Positions 8,732 to 17,322 of a DNA stretch of 64,000 nucleotides are shown here, one piece after another (position 1 is the first letter of the stretch; each line of letters starts with the position of its first letter). The stretch is from Algibacter sp. (GTDB taxonomy: Bacteria; Bacteroidota; Bacteroidia; Flavobacteriales; Flavobacteriaceae): contig NZ_JAQWOO010000027.1 of assembly GCF_029245835.1 (NCBI RefSeq), positions 62,001 to 126,000 of the forward strand, given 5' to 3'. A program made the translations under genes and the position numbers. The notes under the pieces were generated by a model. The model made no database searches. It worked only from the letters and a program-made list of their open reading frames with translations, and was not told the DNA's origin.

Positions 8732-11700
8732 ATGAGCTTATTTCAGAACTCTGTTCTAAACAAATATTTAAAAGGATTAGAGTCCGAAAAAGTTAATCAA
8801 GCTTACGATAGATTTACAAGCCATTTCCATAATCCAACCATTCAAGAAAACATTCGAAACTCCAAAGAGGAGCAATACCAAGGCGAATTTCTAATTGACC
8901 TCTTTGTAAACGTATTCGGATATATTAAAAACCCAACGCCTGATTTTAATCTCACAACCGAATTAAAAAACATAAAAGGCTCTAAAAAAACTGATGGTGC
9001 CATTCTAAAAGGCGAAAAAGCACTTGCTGTAATTGAACTTAAAGGCACCAACACCACCGATTTAAGTAAAGTAGAAACCCAAGCATTTGGCTATAAAAAC
9101 AACCAACCCGGTTGTAACTATGTAATTACGTCCAACTTTGAAAAACTCCGTTTTTATATTGATAATGCCGTCGACTTTGAGGAATTTAATCTGTTTCAAC
9201 TCACCAAGGAACGCTTTGAACTACTTTGGCTATGCTTATCCTCAGAATATCTTTTAAAAGACATTCCAAAAAAAATTAAAGACGAATCGGTAACGCAAGA
9301 GGAAAACGTAACCAAAAAACTATACAAAGATTATGCAGCATTCAGAAACGAGATTTTTGATGCCATACAAAACGAAAATCGCCAATACGATAAACTCACC
9401 TTATTCAAAAAAACGCAAAAATTACTAGACCGTTTTCTATTCATCTTTTTTGCAGAAGACAGATTGCTATTACCACCCAACTCCATTCGCTCTATAATAA
9501 ACCAATGGACCGATTTACGAGATAAATATGATGAATATTTCCCGTTGTACGACCGATTTAAAAAATATTTCGGTTATATGAATACAGGCCACAAAGGGCA
9601 GCAACACGATATTTTTGCTTACAATGGTGGTTTGTTTGCGCCAGACGATATTTTAGACACTATTAAAATCAATGACGACTTACTGTATAAACACACCGTT
9701 AATTTAAGTAACTACGATTTTGAAAGCGAAGTAAGCGTCAATATTCTGGGTCATATTTTTGAGCACTCGTTAAACGATATTGACGAAATTCAAGCCGAAA
9801 TACAAGGCATTACAACCGAACAAAGTAAAACCAAACGCAAGAAAGACGGTGTTTTTTATACCCCAAAATACATTACCAAATACATTGTAGATAATACAGT
9901 AGGTAAATTGTGTGAAGAAAAGAAAATAGAACTCGACATCCAAGAAGCCGAATACGAAAAAGAACGTAAAGGCAGACAAAAAGCTACAATAAAAAAGCTC
10001 TCTCAAAAATTAGAAGAATATAGAACATGGCTATTACAAATTACCATTTGCGATCCTGCTTGTGGGAGTGGTGCTTTTTTAAATCAAGCACTAGAGTTTC
10101 TAATTGCAGAGCACCAATATATTGACGAATTGCAAGCCAAATTATTTGGTGATGCCATGATATTGAGTGAAGTTGAAAACGCCATTTTAGAAAACAATTT
10201 GTTTGGTGTCGATATAAACGAAGAAAGTGTGGAGATTGCAAAACTCTCGCTTTGGTTACGCACCGCACAAAAAGGCAGAAAACTAACCAGTTTAAACAAC
10301 AATATTAAATGTGGTAATAGTTTAATTGACGACCCAGCAGTTGCAGGCGATAAAGCCTTTAATTGGCAAACAGAATTCCCCGATGTTTTTAAAGAAACCA
10401 TAAAAAACGCCTATCATTTGGTATTTACAACCCATAACAGTCGTACCTCAAAACGTATGATAGATTATGGCATAAAAAAAGGACCAGCCTTAGAACTTAA
10501 TTTAAAAGAAGAAGTAGCGCTTACCAAAATATTTAGAGATATTGTATTAGAAAACAACTACAATATTATGGCCAATAATATCTGTAAAGACCACGTCCAT
10601 CTTATTCTGGTTTGCGAGCCCGAAGCCCTACATACCATTGCAAAAACACTAAAAGGCAAAAGCTCGTACATATACCAATCCCAGGGGTTTAAACCCCTGG
10701 GAGAACCTCTTTGGTCCCAAAAATTCTTTTTTGCACAGCTCGATGAGTTTGTATTTGCAGACCTTGCCAAAGCCCCAGGATATGTGTTTACCGACAGCTA
10801 TTTAGACACCGCCATAAATTATATAGAAAGTAACCGTAGTAAGCACCATTTGCCACAAAGCGACACGCTAAAAAACACCATTGCCGACTTTACCAAAACC
10901 AAGGAAGACGCCTTTGCTCCAGAATATACCGGTGGCTTTGATGTGGTGATTGGGAATCCGCCTTATGTGCAAATTTCTGAATTTCAAGATTATTATTCAG
11001 AGAATTATTCCACAGCAAAATGTGGGGATTTATATGCAATATTTTATGAAAAGGGAGTTGACATATTAAAAACTGAAGGTGCTTTTTCGTACATAACACC
11101 ATCTTTATTTATTAAAGGAATTAGGTATGAAGCATTAAGATTTTTTCTTTTAGAAAACACAGAAATATTACAAATTGATGATAAAGGAGATGGTGTTTTT
11201 ACAGATGTTCAAATGCCAACCGCAATTTTTGTTGCACTAAAGAATAAATTATCTAATCAAGATTGGTCAAAATATATTCCTGGGGAAAAAATAACTTCAA
11301 GAATGTTAAAAAATTCTTCACATTTAGAAGAATATAGCCTAATTAAAAGAGGACTAGAAATAGGGAAAAACAAAGTACATCCTAACAATATAAATAAAGT
11401 AAAGATAATTACAGGAGAAGATGTTGAACGATATGGTATTAAAAGTTACCAATCGATAGAGAGTCAAATATATAATGAATACAAAAAAGACAATAAGTTT
11501 TTTGAAAGTAAAAGAATCGTTATTAGAGAAACTGGTAATAGAATTACTTCTTTACTCGTTAATGAGAATGTTCAACAAAACAGAAGTTTATACTCAATAC
11601 TATTAAATAAAAAAGAATATAAATATGAATACTTTTTAGCTCTTATAAACTCTAAACTGATGCAGTTTTATTATAAATCAAATTTTGCTGCTAATACAGA

Positions 11701-12160
11701 GGTATTTCCTAAAATTAGAATAGCACAAGTAAAGAAACTTCCAATTAAATTAAGTGAAAATAATCTACAAAATATCTTAATTGACTATGTTAAACAAATT
11801 TGCTCGATTAAGGTTGAGTTTGAAAAATTAAATTTTACTCTTAATTCATTATTATCAACTAAATTTTATATCACCTCCAATCGAAAACTCCAAAACTGGC
11901 ACGATTTAGATTTTGGAGAATTTTCAAAAGAGTTAGAAAAAGCACGAAAAACAGCATCCAAAGAAAACGAAACGGAGTACAAAAAGTTAAGTTTAAGCGA
12001 AGAAGCCGAATGGATGTTATATTTTAACGAGCAAAAAGAAAAAGCACAAACACTAAAAGCAGAAATTAACAAAACCGACCAAGAAATTGATGCCATGGTA
12101 TATGAGTTATATGGCTTAACAGAAGAAGAAATAGCCATTGTAGAGGAAGCCACCGCATAA
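8732..12160 (+). CDS. Type IIG restriction-modification enzyme with inserted Y1-transposase-like domain
   Basis: 1142 residues. An N-terminal nuclease-like domain carries D88...E102-L-K104, a PD-(D/E)XK core. The gamma-class N6-adenine methyltransferase follows: DPACGSG (441-447), GVDINEE with Asp494, GNSLID from about 528, and catalytic NPPY (742-745). The C-terminal part (about 790-1142) resembles an Eco57I/TaqI-type target-recognition region ending in a coiled coil. About 180 residues (554-733) between EFPDVF and GGFDVVIGNPPY are foreign to the fold and look like an IS200/RAYT transposase: YHLVFTTHNSR, HVH at 621-623, Trp in PLWSQKF, Tyr697 in NYIESN. It would cut and modify DNA as a one-gene defence system; no separate S or R gene is nearby. 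Confidence 0.88.
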   Translation: MSLFQNSVLNKYLKGLESEKVNQAYDRFTSHFHNPTIQENIRNSKEEQYQGEFLIDLFVNVFGYIKNPTPDFNLTTELKNIKGSKKTDGAILKGEKALAVIELKGTNTTDLSKVETQAFGYKNNQPGCNYVITSNFEKLRFYIDNAVDFEEFNLFQLTKERFELLWLCLSSEYLLKDIPKKIKDESVTQEENVTKKLYKDYAAFRNEIFDAIQNENRQYDKLTLFKKTQKLLDRFLFIFFAEDRLLLPPNSIRSIINQWTDLRDKYDEYFPLYDRFKKYFGYMNTGHKGQQHDIFAYNGGLFAPDDILDTIKINDDLLYKHTVNLSNYDFESEVSVNILGHIFEHSLNDIDEIQAEIQGITTEQSKTKRKKDGVFYTPKYITKYIVDNTVGKLCEEKKIELDIQEAEYEKERKGRQKATIKKLSQKLEEYRTWLLQITICDPACGSGAFLNQALEFLIAEHQYIDELQAKLFGDAMILSEVENAILENNLFGVDINEESVEIAKLSLWLRTAQKGRKLTSLNNNIKCGNSLIDDPAVAGDKAFNWQTEFPDVFKETIKNAYHLVFTTHNSRTSKRMIDYGIKKGPALELNLKEEVALTKIFRDIVLENNYNIMANNICKDHVHLILVCEPEALHTIAKTLKGKSSYIYQSQGFKPLGEPLWSQKFFFAQLDEFVFADLAKAPGYVFTDSYLDTAINYIESNRSKHHLPQSDTLKNTIADFTKTKEDAFAPEYTGGFDVVIGNPPYVQISEFQDYYSENYSTAKCGDLYAIFYEKGVDILKTEGAFSYITPSLFIKGIRYEALRFFLLENTEILQIDDKGDGVFTDVQMPTAIFVALKNKLSNQDWSKYIPGEKITSRMLKNSSHLEEYSLIKRGLEIGKNKVHPNNINKVKIITGEDVERYGIKSYQSIESQIYNEYKKDNKFFESKRIVIRETGNRITSLLVNENVQQNRSLYSILLNKKEYKYEYFLALINSKLMQFYYKSNFAANTEVFPKIRIAQVKKLPIKLSENNLQNILIDYVKQICSIKVEFEKLNFTLNSLLSTKFYITSNRKLQNWHDLDFGEFSKELEKARKTASKENETEYKKLSLSEEAEWMLYFNEQKEKAQTLKAEINKTDQEIDAMVYELYGLTEEEIAIVEEATA
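10391..10930 (+). mobile_element. IS200/RAYT-like Y1 (HUH) domain embedded in the R-M gene
   Basis: In-frame segment encoding residues 554-733 of the R-M protein. It has the order expected of REP-associated tyrosine transposases: a first beta-strand YHLVFTTHN, the metal-binding HVHLIL motif, a KGKSS helix, PLWSQKFF, and a C-terminal helix with a Tyr in NYIESNRSKHHL. The reading frame is intact through both junctions, so it is a domain of the protein and not a disruption. No flanking repeats or target duplication were seen. Confidence 0.75.
10679..10702. repeat. Perfect 24-bp palindrome inside the Y1 domain
   Basis: TCCCAGGGGTTT followed by its exact reverse complement AAACCCCTGGGA. It is translated in frame as part of SQGFKPLGEP, in the loop between the KGKSSYIY helix and the PLWSQKF motif. 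REP-like hairpins are the usual DNA substrates of RAYT enzymes, which makes its place notable. Confidence 0.95.
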
Positions 12161-12312
12161 ACTTCACACCTTAATAATACGCAACAGACAGCACTAGCCC
12201 AAAACTGTCAACTTGACATTTTCTAAAACCTGAATGTTTTCGTATAAGCCTTTGGTATATTTTTTGAAAATTATAACTTATAAAACATTGTATAATTCAA
12301 AAATATATCATC

Positions 12313-12795
12313 ATGAAAGCACTAAAATTAATGCCTTTGTTTTGTTTGTTGTTTTTACATTGTTCAGGACAAGACAAACAAAAAAAAGCAGAAAAAACCA
12401 TTAAACCCAACGAGAATATTCAAGTAAATAAAGCATATGATGCATTTGGCAATCTTATAAAATACGATTCTATTTACTCGTATAGCTATTCTTCAAACGA
12501 CACCTTAAACAATAGGATAAAAATGCAATTTCAGAAGCATTTTAATAACCACTCCTTTTTTAACGATTCCTTTTACAACGATTTTTTTGGGAGAGATTCC
12601 ATAACAGGTGGTTTTAACTCTAAAGACTTTTTCCATGATGGATTCATGAATCAAAACGATCAAATTAAAAGCATGATGCAGCGTATGGATTCCATCCAGC
12701 AATTATTTTTTAATCAACATGCCAGACCCATCATTCCTGCAGAACCTGAAAAACAAAAACCCAGTACTGAAAAAATAAATTTCAAACAGATTTAA
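12313..12795 (+). CDS. Small exported protein of unknown function
   Basis: 160 residues. The N-terminus MKALKLMPLFCLLFLHCSGQ is a signal sequence; Cys17 could be a lipoprotein cysteine, although His at -1 is unusual for a lipobox. The mature part is polar, rich in Asn, Asp, Phe and Lys, with FFNDSFYNDFFGRDS-like low-complexity text (about 78-92) and no domain I recognise. It stands alone between the R-M gene and the PIG-L operon and is followed by a terminator at 12911. Confidence 0.6.
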   Translation: MKALKLMPLFCLLFLHCSGQDKQKKAEKTIKPNENIQVNKAYDAFGNLIKYDSIYSYSYSSNDTLNNRIKMQFQKHFNNHSFFNDSFYNDFFGRDSITGGFNSKDFFHDGFMNQNDQIKSMMQRMDSIQQLFFNQHARPIIPAEPEKQKPSTEKINFKQI

Positions 12796-12873
12796 ATATC
12801 TAGGGCTACGGTTCCCTTCTTAAGGAAGAATTAAGAGAGGTGTTTTTTACTCCTATTAAATAACACCCTTAAA

Positions 12874-12889
12874 GCCCCCTCAAGGGGGC
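12874..12889. repeat. GCCCCCT/AGGGGGC hairpin
   Basis: Seven-base perfect arms with a two-base loop in the spacer after the small exported protein. No T-tract follows, so it is not an ordinary terminator; it resembles intergenic repeat debris. Confidence 0.5.
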
Positions 12890-12910
12890 AAACCGTTAAA
12901 TAAAAATTAA

Positions 12911-12937
12911 AACCAGCGATTAAGCTGGTTTGTTTTT
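12911..12937 (+). terminator. Rho-independent terminator
   Basis: AACCAGC (12911-12917), six-base loop, GCTGGTT (12924-12930), then TGTTTTTT. It closes the transcript of the small exported protein and separates it from the PIG-L operon starting at 12967. Confidence 0.8.
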
Positions 12938-12966
12938 TATATTTGGTTTTTAGCTAAAACAAAACC

Positions 12967-15492
12967 ATGCAAAAACGTTTACTTGTCGTAGTATTAGGGC
13001 TTTTATCAATAGCCATTTTACAAGCTCAAAAACCCAAAACACCTTCATCTTCAGAAATTTACGAATCCATACAAAAACTTAATTTTTTAGGTTCGGTGTT
13101 ATACATCGCAGCGCATCCCGACGACGAAAACACCCGATTAATAGCATACATGGCTAATCAGGTAAAAGCAAGAACTGCCTATTTATCGTTAACACGTGGC
13201 GATGGCGGACAAAACTTAATAGGACCAGAAATAAGAGAACTTTTAGGCGTTATAAGAACTCAAGAACTATTGGCTGCAAGACGTATTGATGGTGGCGAAC
13301 AACTATTTACCAGAGCCAACGATTTTGGCTACTCCAAACACCCAGACGAAACTTTAAAAATTTGGAATAAAGACCACGTTTTAAGCGATGTGGTTTTAGC
13401 CATCAGACAGTTTAAACCAGACGTGATTATAAATCGGTTTGACCACAGAACCCCAGGAACTACACATGGCCATCACACCAGTTCTGCCATGTTAAGTCTA
13501 GAAGCTTTTGAACTCGCCAACGATAAATCTGCGTATCCAAATCAACTAAAACAGACTAGTCTTTGGGCACCCAAACGTTTATTTTATAACACCAGTTGGT
13601 GGCGCTATGGCAGTCAAGAAGCCTTTGATAAATTAGACAAAAGTAATATGCTTAGTTTTGATATTGGCACCTATTATCCGTTAAAAGGCATGTCTAATAA
13701 CGAGTTAGCATCTATAGCACGAAGCCAACATTTAAGTCAAGGTTTTGGTACCTTATCACAACGCGGTACGCAACAAGAATATATAGAGTTTTTAAAAGGC
13801 GAACCACTTACTGATAACGAAACTATTTTTTCTGGAATAGACACCTCTTGGAATCGCGTAAAAGGCGGTAAAGCTGTTGGTACTATTTTGAATGCCATTG
13901 AAAAAAACTTCAACTTTCAAAATCCATCAACGCATGTTTCGCAATTGGTAGAAGCCTATAAAATTCTTCAAAAAGTAGAAGACGAGCATTGGAAAACTCA
14001 AAAATCAAAAGAATTAATAGCGGTTATTGAAATGTGTGCAGGATTGTATTTAGAAGCCTCAGCAGAAACCAATTGGGCGACACAAAACGAAATGATTAAC
14101 CTTAATATAGAAGTCCTTAAAAGAAGCGACTTACCCATAGTTTTAGAGAGCTTAAATAAGTCGAGCAACCTAAATATCTCAAAGAACATCGCACTTAAAA
14201 ACAATATAAAATATAATTTTAAAGAGGTTTTAAAAATCCCAGGTGATGCACAACCTACAGCGCCTTATTGGCTAAATAAAAAAGGAACTTTAGGCATGTA
14301 TACCGTGGATGATACCAAACGTATTGGAAAACCTGAAACACCAAGAACCTCCTATATTGATTTTAATCTGTTGATTAATAATACACCAATAACATTTACA
14401 AAACCTGTTATTCAGCGTTTTTCAAAACCAGACCAAGGTGAATTGTATCGTCCGTTTGAAATTACCCCAGAAGTTTCAGCTAAAATCAACGAAAAGGTTA
14501 TTATCATAGATAATGATGAACAACGCGATATCACGGTAATTGTAAAAGCAGGTCGAGATAATCTTGAAGGCGATATTGAAATTTCGCACCCCAACGATTG
14601 GAGCATTTTTCCTAAGAAACAGAAAGTAGCCATAGCACATAAAGGCGAAGAACAGACCTTGGTATTTACGGTAATTCCTCCTAAAAATCAAAGTGAAGGT
14701 TTTATTGGTCCAGTTGTACATATTGGGGAGCACACTTATACCAAAGAACTTATTGAAATAAACTACGAGCACATTCCGTTTCAAACCGTTTTATTACCCA
14801 GCGAAAGCAAAATTGTACGTTTAGATATTAAAAAACGAGGTGAAAACATTGGGTATATTCAAGGTGCTGGTGATGTTGTGCCGGAGAGTTTAGAACAAAT
14901 TGGGTATAATGTTCGCATTATAACACCAGATGACATAAACCCTGAAATACTAAGCCGTTTTGATGCTATTGTAGTTGGTATTAGAGCCTATAACACTATT
15001 GAAGATTTAAACTTTAAGCAACAACAATTATTTGATTTTGTTGCCGAAGGTGGCAATATGATAGTACAATACAATACAAATAGAAGACTAAAAGTAGATA
15101 ATGTTGCGCCTTATGATTTAAAATTATCTAGAGATCGGGTTACTGATGAATTTGCCGAAGTTCGGTTTTTAGCCCCTAATCATGAGGTTTTAAATGTTCC
15201 GAATAAAATCACTCAAAACGATTTTGAAGGTTGGACACAAGAACGCGGGTTATACTTTCCTAATTCGTGGGGAGCAGAGTTTACCCCTATCCTATCCATG
15301 AACGATAAAGGCGAAACTGCCAAAGATGGTAGCTTGCTTATTGCAAAACATGGAAAAGGCCACTACATCTATACGGGCTTAAGCTTTTTTAGAGAATTTC
15401 CTGCTGGCGTTTCTGGTGCTTATCGCCTATTCGCAAACATGCTCTCGTTAGGAAAAAACGACATGAAACAAGATTTAAAACTAAACGATTAA
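12967..15492 (+). CDS. Exported PIG-L/LmbE-family deacetylase with C-terminal GATase-like domain
   Basis: 841 residues with a signal peptide (about 1-21). The PIG-L zinc motif AHPDDE is at 49-54 and the third ligand lies in THGHHTSS (His167-His170). The family removes N-acetyl groups from GlcNAc-containing or related amines. A middle beta-sandwich-like region follows. The last 200 residues (DAIVVGIRAYN, FVAEGGNMIVQYNT) resemble a class I glutamine-amidotransferase-like fold without an evident catalytic Cys. It heads a tight run with a 36-residue membrane peptide, an SSS symporter and an oxidoreductase, suggesting periplasmic deacetylation before import. The natural substrate is unknown. Confidence 0.85.
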   Translation: MQKRLLVVVLGLLSIAILQAQKPKTPSSSEIYESIQKLNFLGSVLYIAAHPDDENTRLIAYMANQVKARTAYLSLTRGDGGQNLIGPEIRELLGVIRTQELLAARRIDGGEQLFTRANDFGYSKHPDETLKIWNKDHVLSDVVLAIRQFKPDVIINRFDHRTPGTTHGHHTSSAMLSLEAFELANDKSAYPNQLKQTSLWAPKRLFYNTSWWRYGSQEAFDKLDKSNMLSFDIGTYYPLKGMSNNELASIARSQHLSQGFGTLSQRGTQQEYIEFLKGEPLTDNETIFSGIDTSWNRVKGGKAVGTILNAIEKNFNFQNPSTHVSQLVEAYKILQKVEDEHWKTQKSKELIAVIEMCAGLYLEASAETNWATQNEMINLNIEVLKRSDLPIVLESLNKSSNLNISKNIALKNNIKYNFKEVLKIPGDAQPTAPYWLNKKGTLGMYTVDDTKRIGKPETPRTSYIDFNLLINNTPITFTKPVIQRFSKPDQGELYRPFEITPEVSAKINEKVIIIDNDEQRDITVIVKAGRDNLEGDIEISHPNDWSIFPKKQKVAIAHKGEEQTLVFTVIPPKNQSEGFIGPVVHIGEHTYTKELIEINYEHIPFQTVLLPSESKIVRLDIKKRGENIGYIQGAGDVVPESLEQIGYNVRIITPDDINPEILSRFDAIVVGIRAYNTIEDLNFKQQQLFDFVAEGGNMIVQYNTNRRLKVDNVAPYDLKLSRDRVTDEFAEVRFLAPNHEVLNVPNKITQNDFEGWTQERGLYFPNSWGAEFTPILSMNDKGETAKDGSLLIAKHGKGHYIYTGLSFFREFPAGVSGAYRLFANMLSLGKNDMKQDLKLND

Positions 15493-15495
15493 TTT

Positions 15496-15606
15496 ATGGA
15501 AGACGCACCAGAACCAAAACAAAAATGGCATAAGCTATATTCTATTGTGCTCATTGCCAATGCCATTTATTTTATCTTTTTTTACATCATCACAAAAGCC
15601 TTTTAA
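15496..15606 (+). CDS. 36-residue single-pass membrane peptide
   Basis: A short frame MEDAPEPKQKWHKLYSIVLI... ending in ITKAF with TAA at 15604-15606. It has an acidic/basic N-terminal 14 residues and one membrane helix (about 16-33). It lies 3 bases after the PIG-L stop and 3 bases before the symporter ATG, so it fills the gap exactly and is almost certainly translated within the operon. It may be a small accessory subunit of the symporter, as some SSS transporters have, but that is inference from position and topology. It is below usual gene-caller length limits. Confidence 0.75.
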   Translation: MEDAPEPKQKWHKLYSIVLIANAIYFIFFYIITKAF

Positions 15607-15609
15607 TTC

Positions 15610-17322
15610 ATGCAAATATTAAGTTGGATTGATTGGTCGGTACTTTGCGCAACCCTGATTGCTATTGTAGCTTACGGCACATGGCAAACCCGAGGTAGTA
15701 AAAATGTAAAGGATTATTTAAGAGGCGGCAACACCTCAAAATGGTGGACTATTGGTTTATCGGTTATGGCCACACAAGCCAGTGCGATAACCTTTTTATC
15801 AACACCAGGGCAAGCCTTTAACGATGGGATGGGATTTGTCCAATTTTACTTTGGATTGCCTATAGCCATGATTGTTATTTGCATGGTATTTATTCCCTTA
15901 TACCATCGCCTTAAAGTCTATACCGCCTACGAATTTTTAGAAAACCGCTTCGATTTAAAAACCAGAACCCTGGCCGCTATTTTGTTTTTAATTCAGCGTG
16001 GTTTAGCAGCTGGAATAACCATTTTTGCACCTGCCATAATATTATCGGTCGTTTTGGGTTGGGATTTATTAACCCTTAATATTGCCATAGGCCTTTTAGT
16101 AATTATATATACCGTTTCGGGTGGTACACGCGCTGTAAACGTTACCCAAAAACATCAAATGGTTGTGATATTTATTGGGATGTTTATTGCGTTCTTTTTA
16201 ATAGTTGACAAGCTTCCTCAAGATATTACATTTTCAAAAGCCCTAGAAATAGCGGGTGCCAGTGGTAAAATGGAAGTCTTAGATTTTTCATTCAACTTAA
16301 ATAATCGCTATACCTTCTGGAGTGGCATTATAGGGGGTACATTTTTAATGTTATCGTATTTTGGCACAGACCAAAGTCAGGTGCAACGCTATCTTTCAGG
16401 GAAATCGGTTAAAGAAATGCAATTGGGATTGATTTTTAATGGACTTTTAAAAGTACCCATGCAATTCTTTATATTATTGGTTGGGGTTATGGTGTTTGTG
16501 TTTTATCAATTTAATGAAGCCCCAGTAAATTTTAATCCAACAGCAACTGAGTTGGTTTTAAATTCTGAATATGCTGAAGACTACAAAGCCCTTCAAAAAG
16601 AACAACAACAAATCTTTAGAGATAAGCAGAAAATTATTGAAGCCTTTACCAATTCTGAAAATCCTGAAGCCGCAAAATATATTTCGGCAGCGAATGCCGC
16701 TAATGATGACATAAGACAAGAAGCAAGAGCTTTAATTGACAAAGTTTCAGATAGTCAAGATATAAAAGTAGAAAGCAACGATAAAGATTATGTGTTTATT
16801 CATTTTATTTTGAATAACCTCCCACGTGGATTAATTGGTTTGTTGTTGGCCGTCATTTTAAGCGCTGCCATGTCTAGTACGGCTAGTGAACTTAATGCTT
16901 TAGGCTCTACAACTGCCATGGATTTATACAAACGAAATACCAGTGAAAAAACCGAAACCGAAATGGTAAAAGCCTCAAGATGGTTTACCTTTTTATGGGG
17001 TATTATTGCTATTGGCGTAGCTTGCGTTGCGAATCTTGCAGAAAATTTAATTCAACTCGTAAATATAATTGGCTCTATATTTTATGGGAATGTATTGGGC
17101 ATATTTTTATTGGCATTCTTTTTTAAATTTGTAAAAGGTAATGCGGTTTTTATTGCGGCGTTAATTACGCAAGTAACAGTGATTGCACTTTACTTATTAA
17201 ATGAATTTGAATATATTAATTTGCCATTTTTATGGCTAAATTTTGTAGGTTGTATTATTGTCATTGCGGTGGCGTATGTATTACAATTACTAACTCCTAA
17301 TAACAAAACAGCACATGTCTAA
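15610..17322 (+). CDS. Sodium:solute symporter (SSS family)
   Basis: 570 residues, about 13 membrane segments. The N-terminal YGTWQTRGSKNVKDYLRGG and ATQASAITFLSTPGQ segments (about residues 18-60) and the later AAMSSTASELNALGS motif are typical of SSS transporters with the LeuT fold, which carry sugars, sialic acid or similar solutes with Na+. A soluble charged insertion of roughly 80 residues lies at about 320-400. The adjacent deacetylase and oxidoreductase suggest uptake of a deacetylated amino sugar or related polyol (inferred). It overlaps the next gene by 8 bases. Confidence 0.9.
   Translation: MQILSWIDWSVLCATLIAIVAYGTWQTRGSKNVKDYLRGGNTSKWWTIGLSVMATQASAITFLSTPGQAFNDGMGFVQFYFGLPIAMIVICMVFIPLYHRLKVYTAYEFLENRFDLKTRTLAAILFLIQRGLAAGITIFAPAIILSVVLGWDLLTLNIAIGLLVIIYTVSGGTRAVNVTQKHQMVVIFIGMFIAFFLIVDKLPQDITFSKALEIAGASGKMEVLDFSFNLNNRYTFWSGIIGGTFLMLSYFGTDQSQVQRYLSGKSVKEMQLGLIFNGLLKVPMQFFILLVGVMVFVFYQFNEAPVNFNPTATELVLNSEYAEDYKALQKEQQQIFRDKQKIIEAFTNSENPEAAKYISAANAANDDIRQEARALIDKVSDSQDIKVESNDKDYVFIHFILNNLPRGLIGLLLAVILSAAMSSTASELNALGSTTAMDLYKRNTSEKTETEMVKASRWFTFLWGIIAIGVACVANLAENLIQLVNIIGSIFYGNVLGIFLLAFFFKFVKGNAVFIAALITQVTVIALYLLNEFEYINLPFLWLNFVGCIIVIAVAYVLQLLTPNNKTAHV

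Noticed and set aside
10041-10401. Minus-strand frames within the R-M gene
   Set aside because: Antisense shadows of conserved methyltransferase motifs.
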